Assembly (NCBI GenBank): GCA_003220265.1
Contig: QHRW01000022.1
Coordinates: forward strand, 1-47,905
Source: Candidatus Rokuibacteriota bacterium
Lineage (GTDB): Bacteria > Methylomirabilota > Methylomirabilia > Rokubacteriales > CSP1-6
Length of the DNA: 47,905 nucleotides
Direction: 5' to 3'
A program made the translations under genes and the position numbers. The stretch's first letter is position 1. Each line of letters begins with the position of its first letter. A model generated the notes under the pieces. The model searched no databases, had not been told where the DNA came from, and saw only the letters and a program-made list of their open reading frames with translations. Positions 8,629 to 16,683 of this stretch are shown one piece after another.

Positions 8629-9456
8629 ATGCCTTGCGACGCGTCCGTCTTCGAAGAGATCCCGATCTTCTCGCTGCTCGACGCCGACGAGCGGGCCGTC
8701 CTGGCCGAGCAGGTGGAGCTGCGCGAGTTCGGGCCGCGGCAGCGGATCTACAAGGCGGGCGACCCCGGGGGCAAGGCGTTCATCGTGGTCAAGGGCCAGG
8801 TCAAGGTCCTCGTCATCGACGAGGACAACCAGGAGGTCGTGATCGACTCGCCCGCCGCCGGCGAGATATTCGGCCTGGCCTCGATGCTGTCGGCCTCCCC
8901 GCACATCACGACGGCCATCACGGTCGAGCCCACGCGCGCCATCGAGATCGACCGCAACGACCTCGCCAACCTGCTGAAGCGCAAGCCGCTGGCCGGCCTC
9001 GACATGCTCACGATGGTGGGGCGGCATTTCCAGATGGCCCAGGAGCTGGTGCGCTCGCGCACCGCCCGCAACCCCAACGAGGTCATCGAGGCCCAGCTGA
9101 CGTTCGGCGAGCGGGTGGCCGACAGCGTGGCCCGGTTCGGCGGCTCGTGGTCGTTCATCATCTCGTTCGCGGTGGTGCTGGTCGCCTGGGTGGCCGTCAA
9201 CGTCGTGCTGGCGAGCCGGGCCTGGGATCCGTACCCGTTCATCCTCCTGAACCTGTTCCTGTCGATGCTGGCCGCCGTGCAGGCCCCGGTCATCATGATG
9301 AGCCAGAACCGCCAGGACGCGAAGGACCGGCTGCGCAGCGAGCTCGACTTCTCCGTCAACCGCAAGGCGGAGGGCGAGATCATCCAGCTCGCCGCCAAGA
9401 TCAACCGGATCGAGGACAAGCTGGACGACATCCACCGCGACGTGAACACGCGCTGA
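8629..9456 (+). CDS. Cyclic-nucleotide-binding-domain / DUF1003 membrane protein
   Basis: A 275-residue protein. Residues about 8-125 form a cNMP-binding beta-barrel of the CRP type (IFSLLDADERAVLAEQVE, GDPGGKAFIVVKGQVKV, AGEIFGLASMLS). Residues about 155-250 form DUF1003, with two membrane segments (SWSFIISFAVVLVAWVAVNV and YPFILLNLFLSMLAAVQAP) and the typical IMMSQNRQDAKDR stretch, then a short charged coiled coil. There is no helix-turn-helix, so it is a membrane-bound sensor rather than a CRP-type transcription factor. Start ATG 8629 follows GGAGGTAGG; an upstream in-line ATG at 8606 is in another frame. It is transcribed divergently from the selenoprotein operon across about 70 bases. 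Confidence 0.88.
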   Translation: MPCDASVFEEIPIFSLLDADERAVLAEQVELREFGPRQRIYKAGDPGGKAFIVVKGQVKVLVIDEDNQEVVIDSPAAGEIFGLASMLSASPHITTAITVEPTRAIEIDRNDLANLLKRKPLAGLDMLTMVGRHFQMAQELVRSRTARNPNEVIEAQLTFGERVADSVARFGGSWSFIISFAVVLVAWVAVNVVLASRAWDPYPFILLNLFLSMLAAVQAPVIMMSQNRQDAKDRLRSELDFSVNRKAEGEIIQLAAKINRIEDKLDDIHRDVNTR

Positions 9457-9595
9457 GCGGGCCGTGACGCGCCGCGGCTGATGGCTGAATCTTCAATCGC
9501 CGGTCGCCATGCCAGCGCTTCGACCAGGCCGCTGGCGCGATGTAAGCACCTGATTCCCTCTATCCAGGCCCTCGGGGCCGGAAAGGGGATTCAGT

Positions 9596-9916
9596 ATGGC
9601 GAAGAAGCTGACGATGCTGCTCAGCCTTCTCCTCGTCGTCGCCGTGATGACCGTGCCGGCGTTCGCGCTCAGCGTGCCGGGCATGAAGCATCACGAGACG
9701 GGCAACGTCTCGGCGATCGACAAGGACGGCAAGACCTTCACCGTGACCAGCGACAAGGACCAGAAGAAGCAGATGTTCGAGGTCAAGGACCCGGCGCTGC
9801 TCGCCAAGCTCAGGGCGGGTGAGCACGTGCGTGTCTCCTACGAGAAGAAGGGCGCGAAGCTGATCGCGACCGACGTCACCGAGAAGACCACCAGGACCAC
9901 CGCCTCTCGACGGTAG
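9596..9916 (+). CDS. Small exported protein, unknown function
   Basis: A 106-residue protein with a clear signal peptide (MAKKL then a Leu/Val-rich core, cleavage after AFA near residue 24). The mature part is a short charged beta-rich domain: TGNVSAIDKDGKTFTVTSDKD, FEVKDP, LLAKLRAGEHVRVSYEKKG. This resembles small periplasmic OB-like or DUF5666-like domains in which a metal or polyanion may bind, but no diagnostic residues are visible. An AAAGGGGA purine run precedes the ATG. It stands alone 139 bases after the cNMP/DUF1003 gene and converges on the reductase gene at 9925. Confidence 0.75.
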   Translation: MAKKLTMLLSLLLVVAVMTVPAFALSVPGMKHHETGNVSAIDKDGKTFTVTSDKDQKKQMFEVKDPALLAKLRAGEHVRVSYEKKGAKLIATDVTEKTTRTTASRR

Positions 9917-9924
9917 TCTCCGGG

Positions 9925-10977
9925 TCAGACGCCGGCGCGCTTGAGCACCTCGGCGATGTTCTCGGGCGCCTGCTTGCGCGTGCCGGCGTCGATCTCGCGC
10001 ACCACCGACACCGTCGCGACGGAGATCGGCGTGGGGACGCCCTTCTCCTTGCCCCTGGCGACCACGTGGCCGTTCATGTAGTCGATCTCGGTCGGGCGGC
10101 CCTTGTGGACGTCCTGGGCCATCGAGGCCTTCCAGTTGCGGCCGCCGGCCGCCTTGGGCGTGAGCATCGTGTCGAGGGCCTGCCACGTCTCGCGCTTCGT
10201 GCTGTCGGCCCAGCGCTCGGCCGTCTCGCCGTTGAACTTGGGAATCGTGTAGCCCTGCGCGAGCCCCACGCGCGCGGACTCACCGGCCAGGTGGATCGTG
10301 ATGGCGCGGCCGATCTCGCTGGAGGCGATGTCGAGCGAGCCGAGGCCGGACATCGCCTGCACGGGATTGCCCATCGAGTTGGCGCAGAGCTTGGACCAGC
10401 GCTCGCCCCAGAGGTTCTCCGTCACCTGCGAGCCGTCGACGACGGCCAGCATCTCGGCGAGCTCCTGCGCGCGCTTCGTCACGCGGCCGTCGTGCTCCCC
10501 CACGCGGAAGACGTCGTGGCCGCGGCCGGTGCCCTTCTCCATGCCGCGCTCGACCTGACCCGGCGTCCACAGCGCCACGCCGATCTTGGACATGATGAGC
10601 CCGAGCGAGCGCTCGGCGCCGGCGACGGCGGCCACGCGCGGATCGGGCCAGCAGTTCTGCGAGGACACGACGACGCCGTCGGCGGCCAGGTGGCGGAGGG
10701 CGAGCTGGGTGGCCCACTCGGTGTCGTAGACCTTCATGGCCACGAAGGCCACCTCGAAGTCGCGCGGCACCCGCTGGGCCTCGTGCAGGTGGTAGATCTT
10801 CGGGCGCGCCGTGAACGGATCGTGCGGGCCGGTGACCCCGATCCCCTTGGCGCGGACGGTCTCGACCTGCTCCGCCCAGGGGTCGATCAGCGTGACATCG
10901 TGGCCCGCCCGCGTGAGGAACGAGCCGATGTAGCTGCCGATGGCGCCGGCGCCGACGAACAGGATCTTCTTGCTCAC
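9925..10977 (-). CDS. Ketopantoate reductase family (ApbA/PanE) oxidoreductase
   Basis: A 350-residue NADPH-dependent 2-oxoacid reductase. The N-terminal Rossmann motif VGAGAIGSYIGSFLTRAGHDVTL (residues about 7-29, GxGxxG) and VAFVAMKVYDTEW are typical, as is the C-terminal helical domain with NSMGNPVQAM (catalytic Asn/Lys region) and MAQDVHKGRPTEIDYMNG, where the conserved Lys-Gly-Arg-x-Thr-Glu-Ile-Asp segment is present. PanE makes pantoate for CoA synthesis, but soil genomes often hold several paralogues of catabolic function, so no gene symbol is given. It is a single minus-strand gene, 31 bases downstream of the MMPL exporter start-stop series and possibly co-transcribed with it. Confidence 0.85.
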   Translation of the reverse strand: MSKKILFVGAGAIGSYIGSFLTRAGHDVTLIDPWAEQVETVRAKGIGVTGPHDPFTARPKIYHLHEAQRVPRDFEVAFVAMKVYDTEWATQLALRHLAADGVVVSSQNCWPDPRVAAVAGAERSLGLIMSKIGVALWTPGQVERGMEKGTGRGHDVFRVGEHDGRVTKRAQELAEMLAVVDGSQVTENLWGERWSKLCANSMGNPVQAMSGLGSLDIASSEIGRAITIHLAGESARVGLAQGYTIPKFNGETAERWADSTKRETWQALDTMLTPKAAGGRNWKASMAQDVHKGRPTEIDYMNGHVVARGKEKGVPTPISVATVSVVREIDAGTRKQAPENIAEVLKRAGV

Positions 10978-11008
10978 GGTCTAGCCTCCAGGTAAGGGGT
11001 GGCGCCTA

Positions 11009-13252
11009 TTATGCTCGCACTCGACGCCGTCCGGCGAGCGCGGGCGGGGCCCACCAGTTCCAGCGGCCGAGGAGGCGCATGGTGGCGGGCACCAGCAGCG
11101 CGCGGACGATGGTGGCGTCCACGATCACCGCCAGCCCCATGCCCACGCCCATCGCCTTGATCATCGTGATCGAGTTCACCAGGCCGAAGCCGAAGAAGAC
11201 GCCCGCCATGATGGCGGCGGCGCCGGTGATGAGCCGGCCGGTGTGCGCCAGGCTCTGGGCCACCGCGCGCGCGTTGTCGCCGGTCTTCAGATATTCCTCG
11301 TACGTGCGGCTCAGCAGCAGCACCTCGTAGTCCATCGAGAGCCCGTAGAGGATGCAGAACATGATGATGGGGATCGGCGTCTCGATCGGCGCCGGCGTGA
11401 AGCCCAGCCAGCCGGCCAGGTGGCCCTCCTGGAAGATCCAGACGAGCGCGCCGTAGGAGGCGGTGATCGACAGCAGGTTCATCACCACGGCCTTGAGCGG
11501 CAGGAGCACCGAGCGCAGCAGCCAGAAGAGCGCGACGTAGGTGGCGACCACGACGAAGCCGATGGCGGTCGGGGCGGCGTCGCGCACGACGTCGATGAAG
11601 TCGAGATCGAACGCCGTGGGCCCCGTCAGCAACACCTCGGCGTCGAGCGGCGGCTGCGCGCGCCGGATCGTGCGCACGAGCGCGCGCGCCTCGTCGGACG
11701 TCGCCGGGAAGCGTGCCTGCGCCACCAGGATGGTCACGTGCTCGCCCACGAGCCGGCCGAACGCCACGTCGAGGCCGGGCGGCCGGAAGGCGGCGGGTAT
11801 GGCGGCCATCTGCTGGTACTGCGCGCGGCTGATGCCGGGCGCCAGGTCCACGATGCTGTCCACCCGCACGACGCCGGGCTGCGACTTCAGCCAGCGGCTG
11901 AAGTCGTAGAGCTGGCTCACGCGCTCCGGCCGGAGCGGCGAGCCCTCGCGATAGTGCAGCACGACGACGATCGGATTGGTGTCGGCGTCGGGGAACTCCC
12001 GGCGCAGCAGCTCGATGCCGCGCCGGGCCTCGGTGGTCTCCGGCAGCGTGGAGGCGTCGTCGGAGCCGAGGCGGATGTGGCGCAGCGGCAGCCCCACCAC
12101 GACCAGCACGAGCACCACGGGAATCACGATGGGCCACGGGCGCGCCATGACGACGTGGGCCACGCGGTACCAGAAGGTCTCGGGGCCCACGGTGCGCTCG
12201 GGATGGACGAACGGGAGCGCCAGCGCGTTGACGCGCGGGCCGAGGATCGCCAGCAGCGCCGGCAGGAAGGTGAGCGCGTAGACGACCGCCGCCACCACCA
12301 CGATCATGCCCGCGCCGCCCATGGAGCTGATCGTGTCGGTGCGCAGCAGCACGAGGCCGGCGAGGCCGATCCCGACGGTGATTCCCGAGAACACGACCGC
12401 CTTGCCGGTGGTGGCCAGCGTACGCGCCAGCGCCTCGGCCGGCGTGCCGTGCGTCAGCTCCTCGCGGAAGCGGCTGACGACGAAGAGCGAGTAGTCGATC
12501 GCCACGCCGAGGCCGACCATGCTGACGACGTTGTTGGCGTAGGCCGAGACCGACACGAACGAGCCGAGGATGACGGTGCCGGCCAGGCCGAGCGCCACCG
12601 CGAGCATCCCCACCAGCAGCGGCAGCGCGGCCGCGACGGCGGAGCCGAACACCAGCAAGAGCAGCACCAGCACCAGCGGCAGCACGACGAGCTCCGAGCG
12701 GCGGAGGTCCTCGCGCGCCACGCGTGAGAAGTCGTAGTTCATGGCCGCCACGCCGACGGCGACGACGTCGAGCGCGTCGGAGCGCACCTGGTTGCGGATC
12801 GCCTCGTAGAGCGCGGGCGGCAGCCCGCCGAACGTCATGGACGCGAAGGCCGGGGCCCGCCCGCGCAGCTCCACCAGGACGTGCACGCGATGGCCGTCCC
12901 GCGAGATCCGCCGAGGGTCCGGCGGCGTGCTGTCCCACGGCGAGCGGATGCGCGCGACGCGCGGGTCGGCCCGCAGCGGCGCCAGGGTCCGCTCGACGGC
13001 CGCGCGAAACTCGGGATCCGTCGCGCGCCAGCGCGGATGACCCAGGATGAACCCGATGGAGGGCGGCTGTCCCGGCAGCTCGCGGTCCATCAGCGTCACC
13101 GCGCGCACGGCCTCCACGTCCGGCGGCCGCACCGTCACCTCGAGCGCGGCCTCGCGACGGAGCAGCCAGGCGGCCGGCAGCAGCGGGACGAGCGAGAGGA
13201 GCAACACGGGCCATCGAAAGCGATGGGTCACGCGGCCCCACGCAGCGAGCAT
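11009..13252 (-). CDS. MMPL/RND-family exporter
   Basis: A 747-residue inner-membrane protein with two repeats of one helix, a large periplasmic domain and five helices. The first repeat spans about 1-350 (NNVVSMVGLGVAIDYSLFVVSRFREEL, the MMPL proton-relay region) and the second about 360-735 (MFCILYGLSMDYEVLLLSRTYEEYLKTGDN, again GLxxDYxxxLxSR). Both Asp-Tyr pairs needed for proton-driven transport are present. MMPL proteins move lipids, hopanoids or hydrophobic drugs outward. The start is set at ATG 13252 because the MLAAWGRVTHRFRWPVLLL amphipathic start is typical; the open frame runs further but only antisense to the LVIVD gene. It is divergent from that gene with about 45 bases between starts. 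Confidence 0.87.
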   Translation of the reverse strand: MLAAWGRVTHRFRWPVLLLSLVPLLPAAWLLRREAALEVTVRPPDVEAVRAVTLMDRELPGQPPSIGFILGHPRWRATDPEFRAAVERTLAPLRADPRVARIRSPWDSTPPDPRRISRDGHRVHVLVELRGRAPAFASMTFGGLPPALYEAIRNQVRSDALDVVAVGVAAMNYDFSRVAREDLRRSELVVLPLVLVLLLLVFGSAVAAALPLLVGMLAVALGLAGTVILGSFVSVSAYANNVVSMVGLGVAIDYSLFVVSRFREELTHGTPAEALARTLATTGKAVVFSGITVGIGLAGLVLLRTDTISSMGGAGMIVVVAAVVYALTFLPALLAILGPRVNALALPFVHPERTVGPETFWYRVAHVVMARPWPIVIPVVLVLVVVGLPLRHIRLGSDDASTLPETTEARRGIELLRREFPDADTNPIVVVLHYREGSPLRPERVSQLYDFSRWLKSQPGVVRVDSIVDLAPGISRAQYQQMAAIPAAFRPPGLDVAFGRLVGEHVTILVAQARFPATSDEARALVRTIRRAQPPLDAEVLLTGPTAFDLDFIDVVRDAAPTAIGFVVVATYVALFWLLRSVLLPLKAVVMNLLSITASYGALVWIFQEGHLAGWLGFTPAPIETPIPIIMFCILYGLSMDYEVLLLSRTYEEYLKTGDNARAVAQSLAHTGRLITGAAAIMAGVFFGFGLVNSITMIKAMGVGMGLAVIVDATIVRALLVPATMRLLGRWNWWAPPALAGRRRVRA

Positions 13253-13297
13253 GGGATATGATACCGGCCCCACACCGCGGTGGATCGGAGGATTGTG

Positions 13298-14410
13298 ATG
13301 GCGAGCGCGCAGGGACTGCGACAGGTCGCGTGGTTCGATTGCCCGGGCGGCGGCCAGGTGGTGGTCGACGGACGCACGGCGTACATCGCCCACATGAAGG
13401 CGCCGCACGGCACCAGCGTGGTGGACGTGGCCGATCCCAGGGCGCCGCGACAGATCGCCGCCCTCGAGGTGCCCGCCGGCACGCACTCGCACAAGGTGCG
13501 GGCGGCCAACGGCCTCATGCTGGTGAACCGCGAGGCGCATCCGGCCGACCAGGCGCGCGGCCTGGAGGCCGGCCTGCTGATCTTCGACGTCACCACGCCG
13601 AGCGCGCCCCGCCAGCTCGCGTTCTGGAAGAGCGGCGGCGCCGGTGTCCACCGCTTCACCTTCGACGGGCGCTACGCCTACATCTCGCCGGAGATGGACG
13701 GCTTCGTCGGCAACATCATGATGATCCTCGACCTCGCCGATCCGGCCCGGCCCCAGGAAGTGGGCCGCTGGTGGATGCCGGGCCAGTGGAAGGCCGGCGG
13801 CGAGACGCCGACGTGGAAGGGCCGCGCGCACCGCTGTCATCATCCGATCCGCCTCGGCAACCGCCTCTACGTCAGCTACTGGCACGGCGGCTTCGTGATC
13901 CTCGACATCGAGGACATGGGCAAGCCGAAGCTCGTCTCCGGACTCGACTGGAGTCCGCCCTTCATCACGCCGACGCACACGGCGCTGCCGGTGCCGTTCC
14001 CGTTGCAGGGCCGCCGCGTGCTGCTCGTCGCCGACGAGGACGTGGCCAAGCTGGAGCCGGGGCCGCCGTCGTTCCTCTGGCTCGTGGACATCACCGACGA
14101 GAAGAAGCCGGTGCCGTTCGCGTCGTTCCAGGTGGAGGGCGTGGACGGCTCGCCGCAGCCGGAGTTCACGGGCTGCCATCAGCCCGTCGAGCACGTGACG
14201 TCGACGGAGATTCCCGTCGCGTGGTTCGCGTACGGGCTGCGCGTCGTGGACGTCGCGCGGCCGCACGCGCCGCGCGAGGTCGCGCACTTCCTGCCCGATC
14301 CGCCCGCCGGTCACCAGCGTGTGTCGTCCAACGACGTGTTCGTGGACGTTTCCGGCCTGATCTACGTCATCGATCGCGGCCGCGGACTTCACATCCTGGA
14401 GCGCGTGTAG
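13298..14410 (+). CDS. LVIVD-repeat beta-propeller protein
   Basis: A 370-residue protein made of repeated LVIVD units: SVVDVADPRAPRQIAAL, LLIFDVTTPSAPRQLAFW, MMILDLADPARPQEVGRW, FVILDIEDMGKPKLV, FLWLVDITDEKKPVPF and LRVVDVARPHAPREVAHF. Such propellers are found on cell surfaces or in soluble scaffolds; no enzymatic residues are assigned in the family. A cluster of His and Cys (RAHRCHHP and TGCHQPVEH) could bind metal. No signal peptide is visible. Start ATG 13298 is preferred over GTG 13280 because GGAGGA lies 5 bases upstream of it. Similar proteins in soil bacteria often sit by amidohydrolase or transporter genes, but nothing here assigns a job. Confidence 0.82.
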   Translation: MASAQGLRQVAWFDCPGGGQVVVDGRTAYIAHMKAPHGTSVVDVADPRAPRQIAALEVPAGTHSHKVRAANGLMLVNREAHPADQARGLEAGLLIFDVTTPSAPRQLAFWKSGGAGVHRFTFDGRYAYISPEMDGFVGNIMMILDLADPARPQEVGRWWMPGQWKAGGETPTWKGRAHRCHHPIRLGNRLYVSYWHGGFVILDIEDMGKPKLVSGLDWSPPFITPTHTALPVPFPLQGRRVLLVADEDVAKLEPGPPSFLWLVDITDEKKPVPFASFQVEGVDGSPQPEFTGCHQPVEHVTSTEIPVAWFAYGLRVVDVARPHAPREVAHFLPDPPAGHQRVSSNDVFVDVSGLIYVIDRGRGLHILERV

Positions 14411-14525
14411 CGCAAGTGCGCGCGTTGCTTGCGGTCTGACCTGCGACCGACCGCGATTTACACGGCACATTCTGCACTCGTCCACTCGCAGGGAGTGGCC
14501 CGCCCCTTGCTCGGGACTCATAGGT

Positions 14526-14918
14526 ATGGAACGAGAAGACGCGGGCCACGCGCTTCGCGGCGTCTACATCCTCCTCGTCGACGACAATCCGGCCCATCGC
14601 GACGCGCTGCGGGACATCCTTCGCTACTGCGACGCGTGGGTGCGCGAGGTCGCCACCGGTGACGAGGCGTTGTCCTTGCTGCGCGAGACGACGCCGTCCG
14701 CGCTCGTCGTCGTCGTGCGCTTTCCCGGGGATGCCTCGTGGGCGCTCGTGCGCGCGCTGCGCGCGATGCGTCCCGAGCATGGCGGCAAGATCCCCGTCGT
14801 CGGCGTGGGCCCGGCGGGGCTCGCCGTCGAGGCGCACGCGTACGGGATGAACGCGTACCTGGCCGAACCCATCGAAGCGTTGGGTCTTTGCCGCGCCGTG
14901 AGAGAGCTGACCGAGTAG
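14526..14918 (+). CDS. Degenerate response-regulator receiver (pseudo-receiver), single domain
   Basis: A 130-residue CheY-like fold. The acidic pair DD (19-20 in LLVDDNPAHRDALRDIL) is kept, but the phosphoacceptor Asp is replaced by Val63 (ALVVVVRFPGD where the neighbour has DVVLTDIAMPE), the switch Thr/Ser by Gly95 and the conserved Lys by Glu114 (LAEPIEAL). It cannot be phosphorylated in the usual way and probably works as a protein-interaction module. It lies 55 bases upstream of a canonical receiver that resembles it closely (LRGVYILLVDDN and VGIHVLVVEDN), so the pair looks like a tandem duplication with one copy decayed or repurposed. There is no output domain. Confidence 0.8.
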   Translation: MEREDAGHALRGVYILLVDDNPAHRDALRDILRYCDAWVREVATGDEALSLLRETTPSALVVVVRFPGDASWALVRALRAMRPEHGGKIPVVGVGPAGLAVEAHAYGMNAYLAEPIEALGLCRAVRELTE

Positions 14919-14941
14919 CCGGGGGGCCGCCACCCCCCCGG
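14919..14941 (+). terminator. GC hairpin between the two receivers
   Basis: CCGGGGGG at 14919-14926 and CCCCCCGG at 14934-14941 form an eight-pair perfect stem with a seven-base loop immediately after the TAG of the first receiver. There is no T-run, so it may attenuate, stabilise or do nothing. Confidence 0.45.
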
Positions 14942-14973
14942 GCGGCAATGTTCTTGCACCCTGACCGCGCCCG

Positions 14974-15384
14974 ATGGGTCGCGAGCCGACCGTTCCGGGT
15001 GATCTGCTGGTCGGGATCCATGTCCTCGTCGTCGAAGACAACCCGGACGCCCGCGAGCTTTTCAAGACCATCCTCGAGTACGCCGGCGCGCTGGTGTCGG
15101 TGGCGTCCGGGGCCGAGCAAGCCTTGCGCATGTGCGAGCAGATTCTTCCCGACGTGGTCCTGACCGACATCGCCATGCCGGAACGCGACGGCTTCTGGCT
15201 GATCGGCGAGCTGCGCGCCCGCCAGGAGGCCGGCGCGCGGCGCATTCCGGCCATCGCCGTCACGGGGCAGGGAATGGGCTCGCCGGCCCGCTGCGAAGCC
15301 GCCGGCTTCGTCGAGGTCCTGCGCAAGCCGGTGGATCCCTGGGCCCTCTGCCGCGTCGTCGAGGATCACGCCCGCCGTCGCTGA
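14974..15384 (+). CDS. Response-regulator receiver, single domain (CheY-like)
   Basis: A 136-residue canonical receiver: acidic Glu21-Asp22 (VLVVEDNPDARELFKTIL), phosphoacceptor Asp65 (DVVLTDIAMPERDGFWL), Thr97 (AIAVTGQG) and Lys118 (LRKPVDPW). With all phosphotransfer residues and no output domain it probably acts as a phosphate shuttle or sink, or binds a partner. The pseudo-receiver just upstream is a natural candidate for heterodimerisation; that is inference. No histidine kinase gene is in the window, so the cognate kinase is elsewhere. Start ATG 14974 gives a ten-residue leader before the first strand. Confidence 0.87.
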   Translation: MGREPTVPGDLLVGIHVLVVEDNPDARELFKTILEYAGALVSVASGAEQALRMCEQILPDVVLTDIAMPERDGFWLIGELRARQEAGARRIPAIAVTGQGMGSPARCEAAGFVEVLRKPVDPWALCRVVEDHARRR

Positions 15385-15445
15385 GCGTCTTTCCCCGGCT
15401 CACGGCCTCCGGTAGGATATGCGGACATTTCACCGGGAGGCTCGG

Positions 15446-16006
15446 ATGCCGGAATCGATTCCCGCGTCGCTCATCATCGACACGCTGAAGGACACGTTCC
15501 GCGAAGCGCGCGCCGCGCGCGCGGCCGAGGGCTGGGGGCCGTCGCCCCACGAGCATCTCGGCTGGATCCTCAGCGTGCCCGACACGCACCAGAAGACCGT
15601 GCTGGCCGCGCTCGACAAGGAGCAGGCGATCCGCGTGCTGACGTGCGCCACCGAGGACGAGGCGTGCACGATCGCGGCGGGCCTCCACGCCGGCGGCGAG
15701 CCCGTGGTGCTGATGATCCAGCACGCCGGGCTCTATGCGTCGGTGAACACGCTGCGCGGCGTGGCCATGGACGGCAAGGTCCCGGTCTTCTACATGATCG
15801 GCCTGCTCCAGCGCGAGAAGGACAAGGACCCGAAAGAGTCGCGGCACTCGATGGTGCGCTACTGCGAGCCGCTGCTCGACACCTTCAGCGTGCCGCACGC
15901 GCGGCTGGAGGGTCCCAACGACGTGCACCTGATTCCCGAGTACTACCGCCTCAGCCGGCAGCGCCGCGGGCCCACCGCCGTGCTGGTGGGCCTGGAGACG
16001 AGCTGA
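15446..16006 (+). CDS. ThDP-dependent 2-oxoacid decarboxylase, PYR-domain subunit (sulfopyruvate decarboxylase alpha-like)
   Basis: A 186-residue protein covering only the pyrimidine-binding half of a thiamine diphosphate enzyme. Features are LTCATEDEACTIAAGLHAGGEPVVLMIQHAG (the Glu that activates the cofactor lies in TEDEA) and AMDGKVPVFYMIG. Archaeal ComD and phosphonopyruvate decarboxylases have the same split into alpha and beta subunits. The start is set at ATG 15446 because GGGAGG lies five bases upstream; an upstream ATG at 15419 lacks this. Its TGA overlaps the ATG of the beta-subunit gene (TGATG), so the subunits are translationally coupled. Substrate is unknown: sulfopyruvate, phosphonopyruvate or another 2-oxoacid. 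Confidence 0.85.
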   Translation: MPESIPASLIIDTLKDTFREARAARAAEGWGPSPHEHLGWILSVPDTHQKTVLAALDKEQAIRVLTCATEDEACTIAAGLHAGGEPVVLMIQHAGLYASVNTLRGVAMDGKVPVFYMIGLLQREKDKDPKESRHSMVRYCEPLLDTFSVPHARLEGPNDVHLIPEYYRLSRQRRGPTAVLVGLETS

Positions 16007-16611
16007 TGGCGATGAAGCCGGAGGAGGTCCTGCGCGTCATCCAGGCCGCGCGCGGCAACGCGATCTGCATTCCGACCATGACGACGGGGCCGGCCTGGCG
16101 CGACATCGCGCCCGACGATCTCTCGGCGGGCTGCGTCGGGTTCATGGGCGGCGCTTCGTCACTGGGCCTCGGCCTGGCGCTGGCGCGGCCGGAGCGCCGC
16201 GTGATCGTCTTCGACGGCGACGGCTCGCTGCTGATGCAGCTCGGCTCGCTCGCCACCATCGCCGGCGCGCGCCCGCGCAATCTCCTGCACCTGCTGTTCA
16301 AGAACGGCGTCTATCACACCTCGGGCTCGCAGGAGATTCCGGGCGGCCTCACGGTGGACTTCGTGACCATGGCGCGCGGCGCCGGCTACAAGACGGCGCT
16401 GGCCATCGGCGAGCTCGACGACTTCAAGCGCCGGCTCCCGCAGCTCCTCACCGCCGAGGGCCCGATCTTCGTCGAGCTTCACACCACGCTCGCCGACCAG
16501 ACCCCCATGACCGCCGGCGGTGGCTCCCCCTTCCACCAACAAATGGAACGCCTCCGCACCAAGCTCCTCACCGCGAACGCCTTCACGGAGAGAATCAAGA
16601 CCGGTGAATAG
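16006..16611 (+). CDS. ThDP-dependent decarboxylase, PP-domain subunit (sulfopyruvate decarboxylase beta-like)
   Basis: A 201-residue protein that completes the upstream subunit. The ThDP/Mg motif GDGS (71-74, in VIVFDGDGSLLMQLGSLATI) runs to Asn100 (LFKNGVYH), a GDG-x(26)-N spacing typical for the diphosphate-binding domain. MGGASSLGLGLALARP precedes it as in all ThDP enzymes. Together the two genes encode a heteromeric decarboxylase or synthase. The gene is followed two bases after its stop by a perfect 13-base-arm hairpin, the first half of repeat copy 2, and it converges on the di-haem protein gene. Confidence 0.87.
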   Translation: MAMKPEEVLRVIQAARGNAICIPTMTTGPAWRDIAPDDLSAGCVGFMGGASSLGLGLALARPERRVIVFDGDGSLLMQLGSLATIAGARPRNLLHLLFKNGVYHTSGSQEIPGGLTVDFVTMARGAGYKTALAIGELDDFKRRLPQLLTAEGPIFVELHTTLADQTPMTAGGGSPFHQQMERLRTKLLTANAFTERIKTGE

Positions 16612-16612
16612 A

Positions 16613-16681
16613 GAAGGGCCCCGGCGGAGCCGGGGCCCTTCGAACATCCGGGGGGTTTGGGGGGCTCTTCGAGGCCCCCCC
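16613..16681. repeat. Two-hairpin intergenic repeat, copy 2 (convergent genes)
   Basis: Hairpin B has perfect arms GAAGGGCCCCGGC (16613-16625) and GCCGGGGCCCTTC (16629-16641). Hairpin A pairs GGGGGGC (16659-16665) with GCCCCCC (16674-16680). B starts two bases after the TAG of the decarboxylase beta gene; A ends three bases before the stop of the oppositely oriented di-haem gene. Position and symmetry fit a bidirectional terminator, though without T-runs. Confidence 0.75.
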
Positions 16682-16683
16682 TG

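Noticed and set aside
4710..9467. A plus-strand open frame of over 1500 codons
   Set aside because: It is antisense to the selenoprotein operon and the propeller gene. Composition is Arg/Ala/Gly/His-rich with no motif, typical of an off-frame reading in GC-rich DNA.
16613..16641. Classical rho-independent terminator
   Set aside because: The stem is perfect but there is no T-run on either strand; kept only as part of the repeat family.
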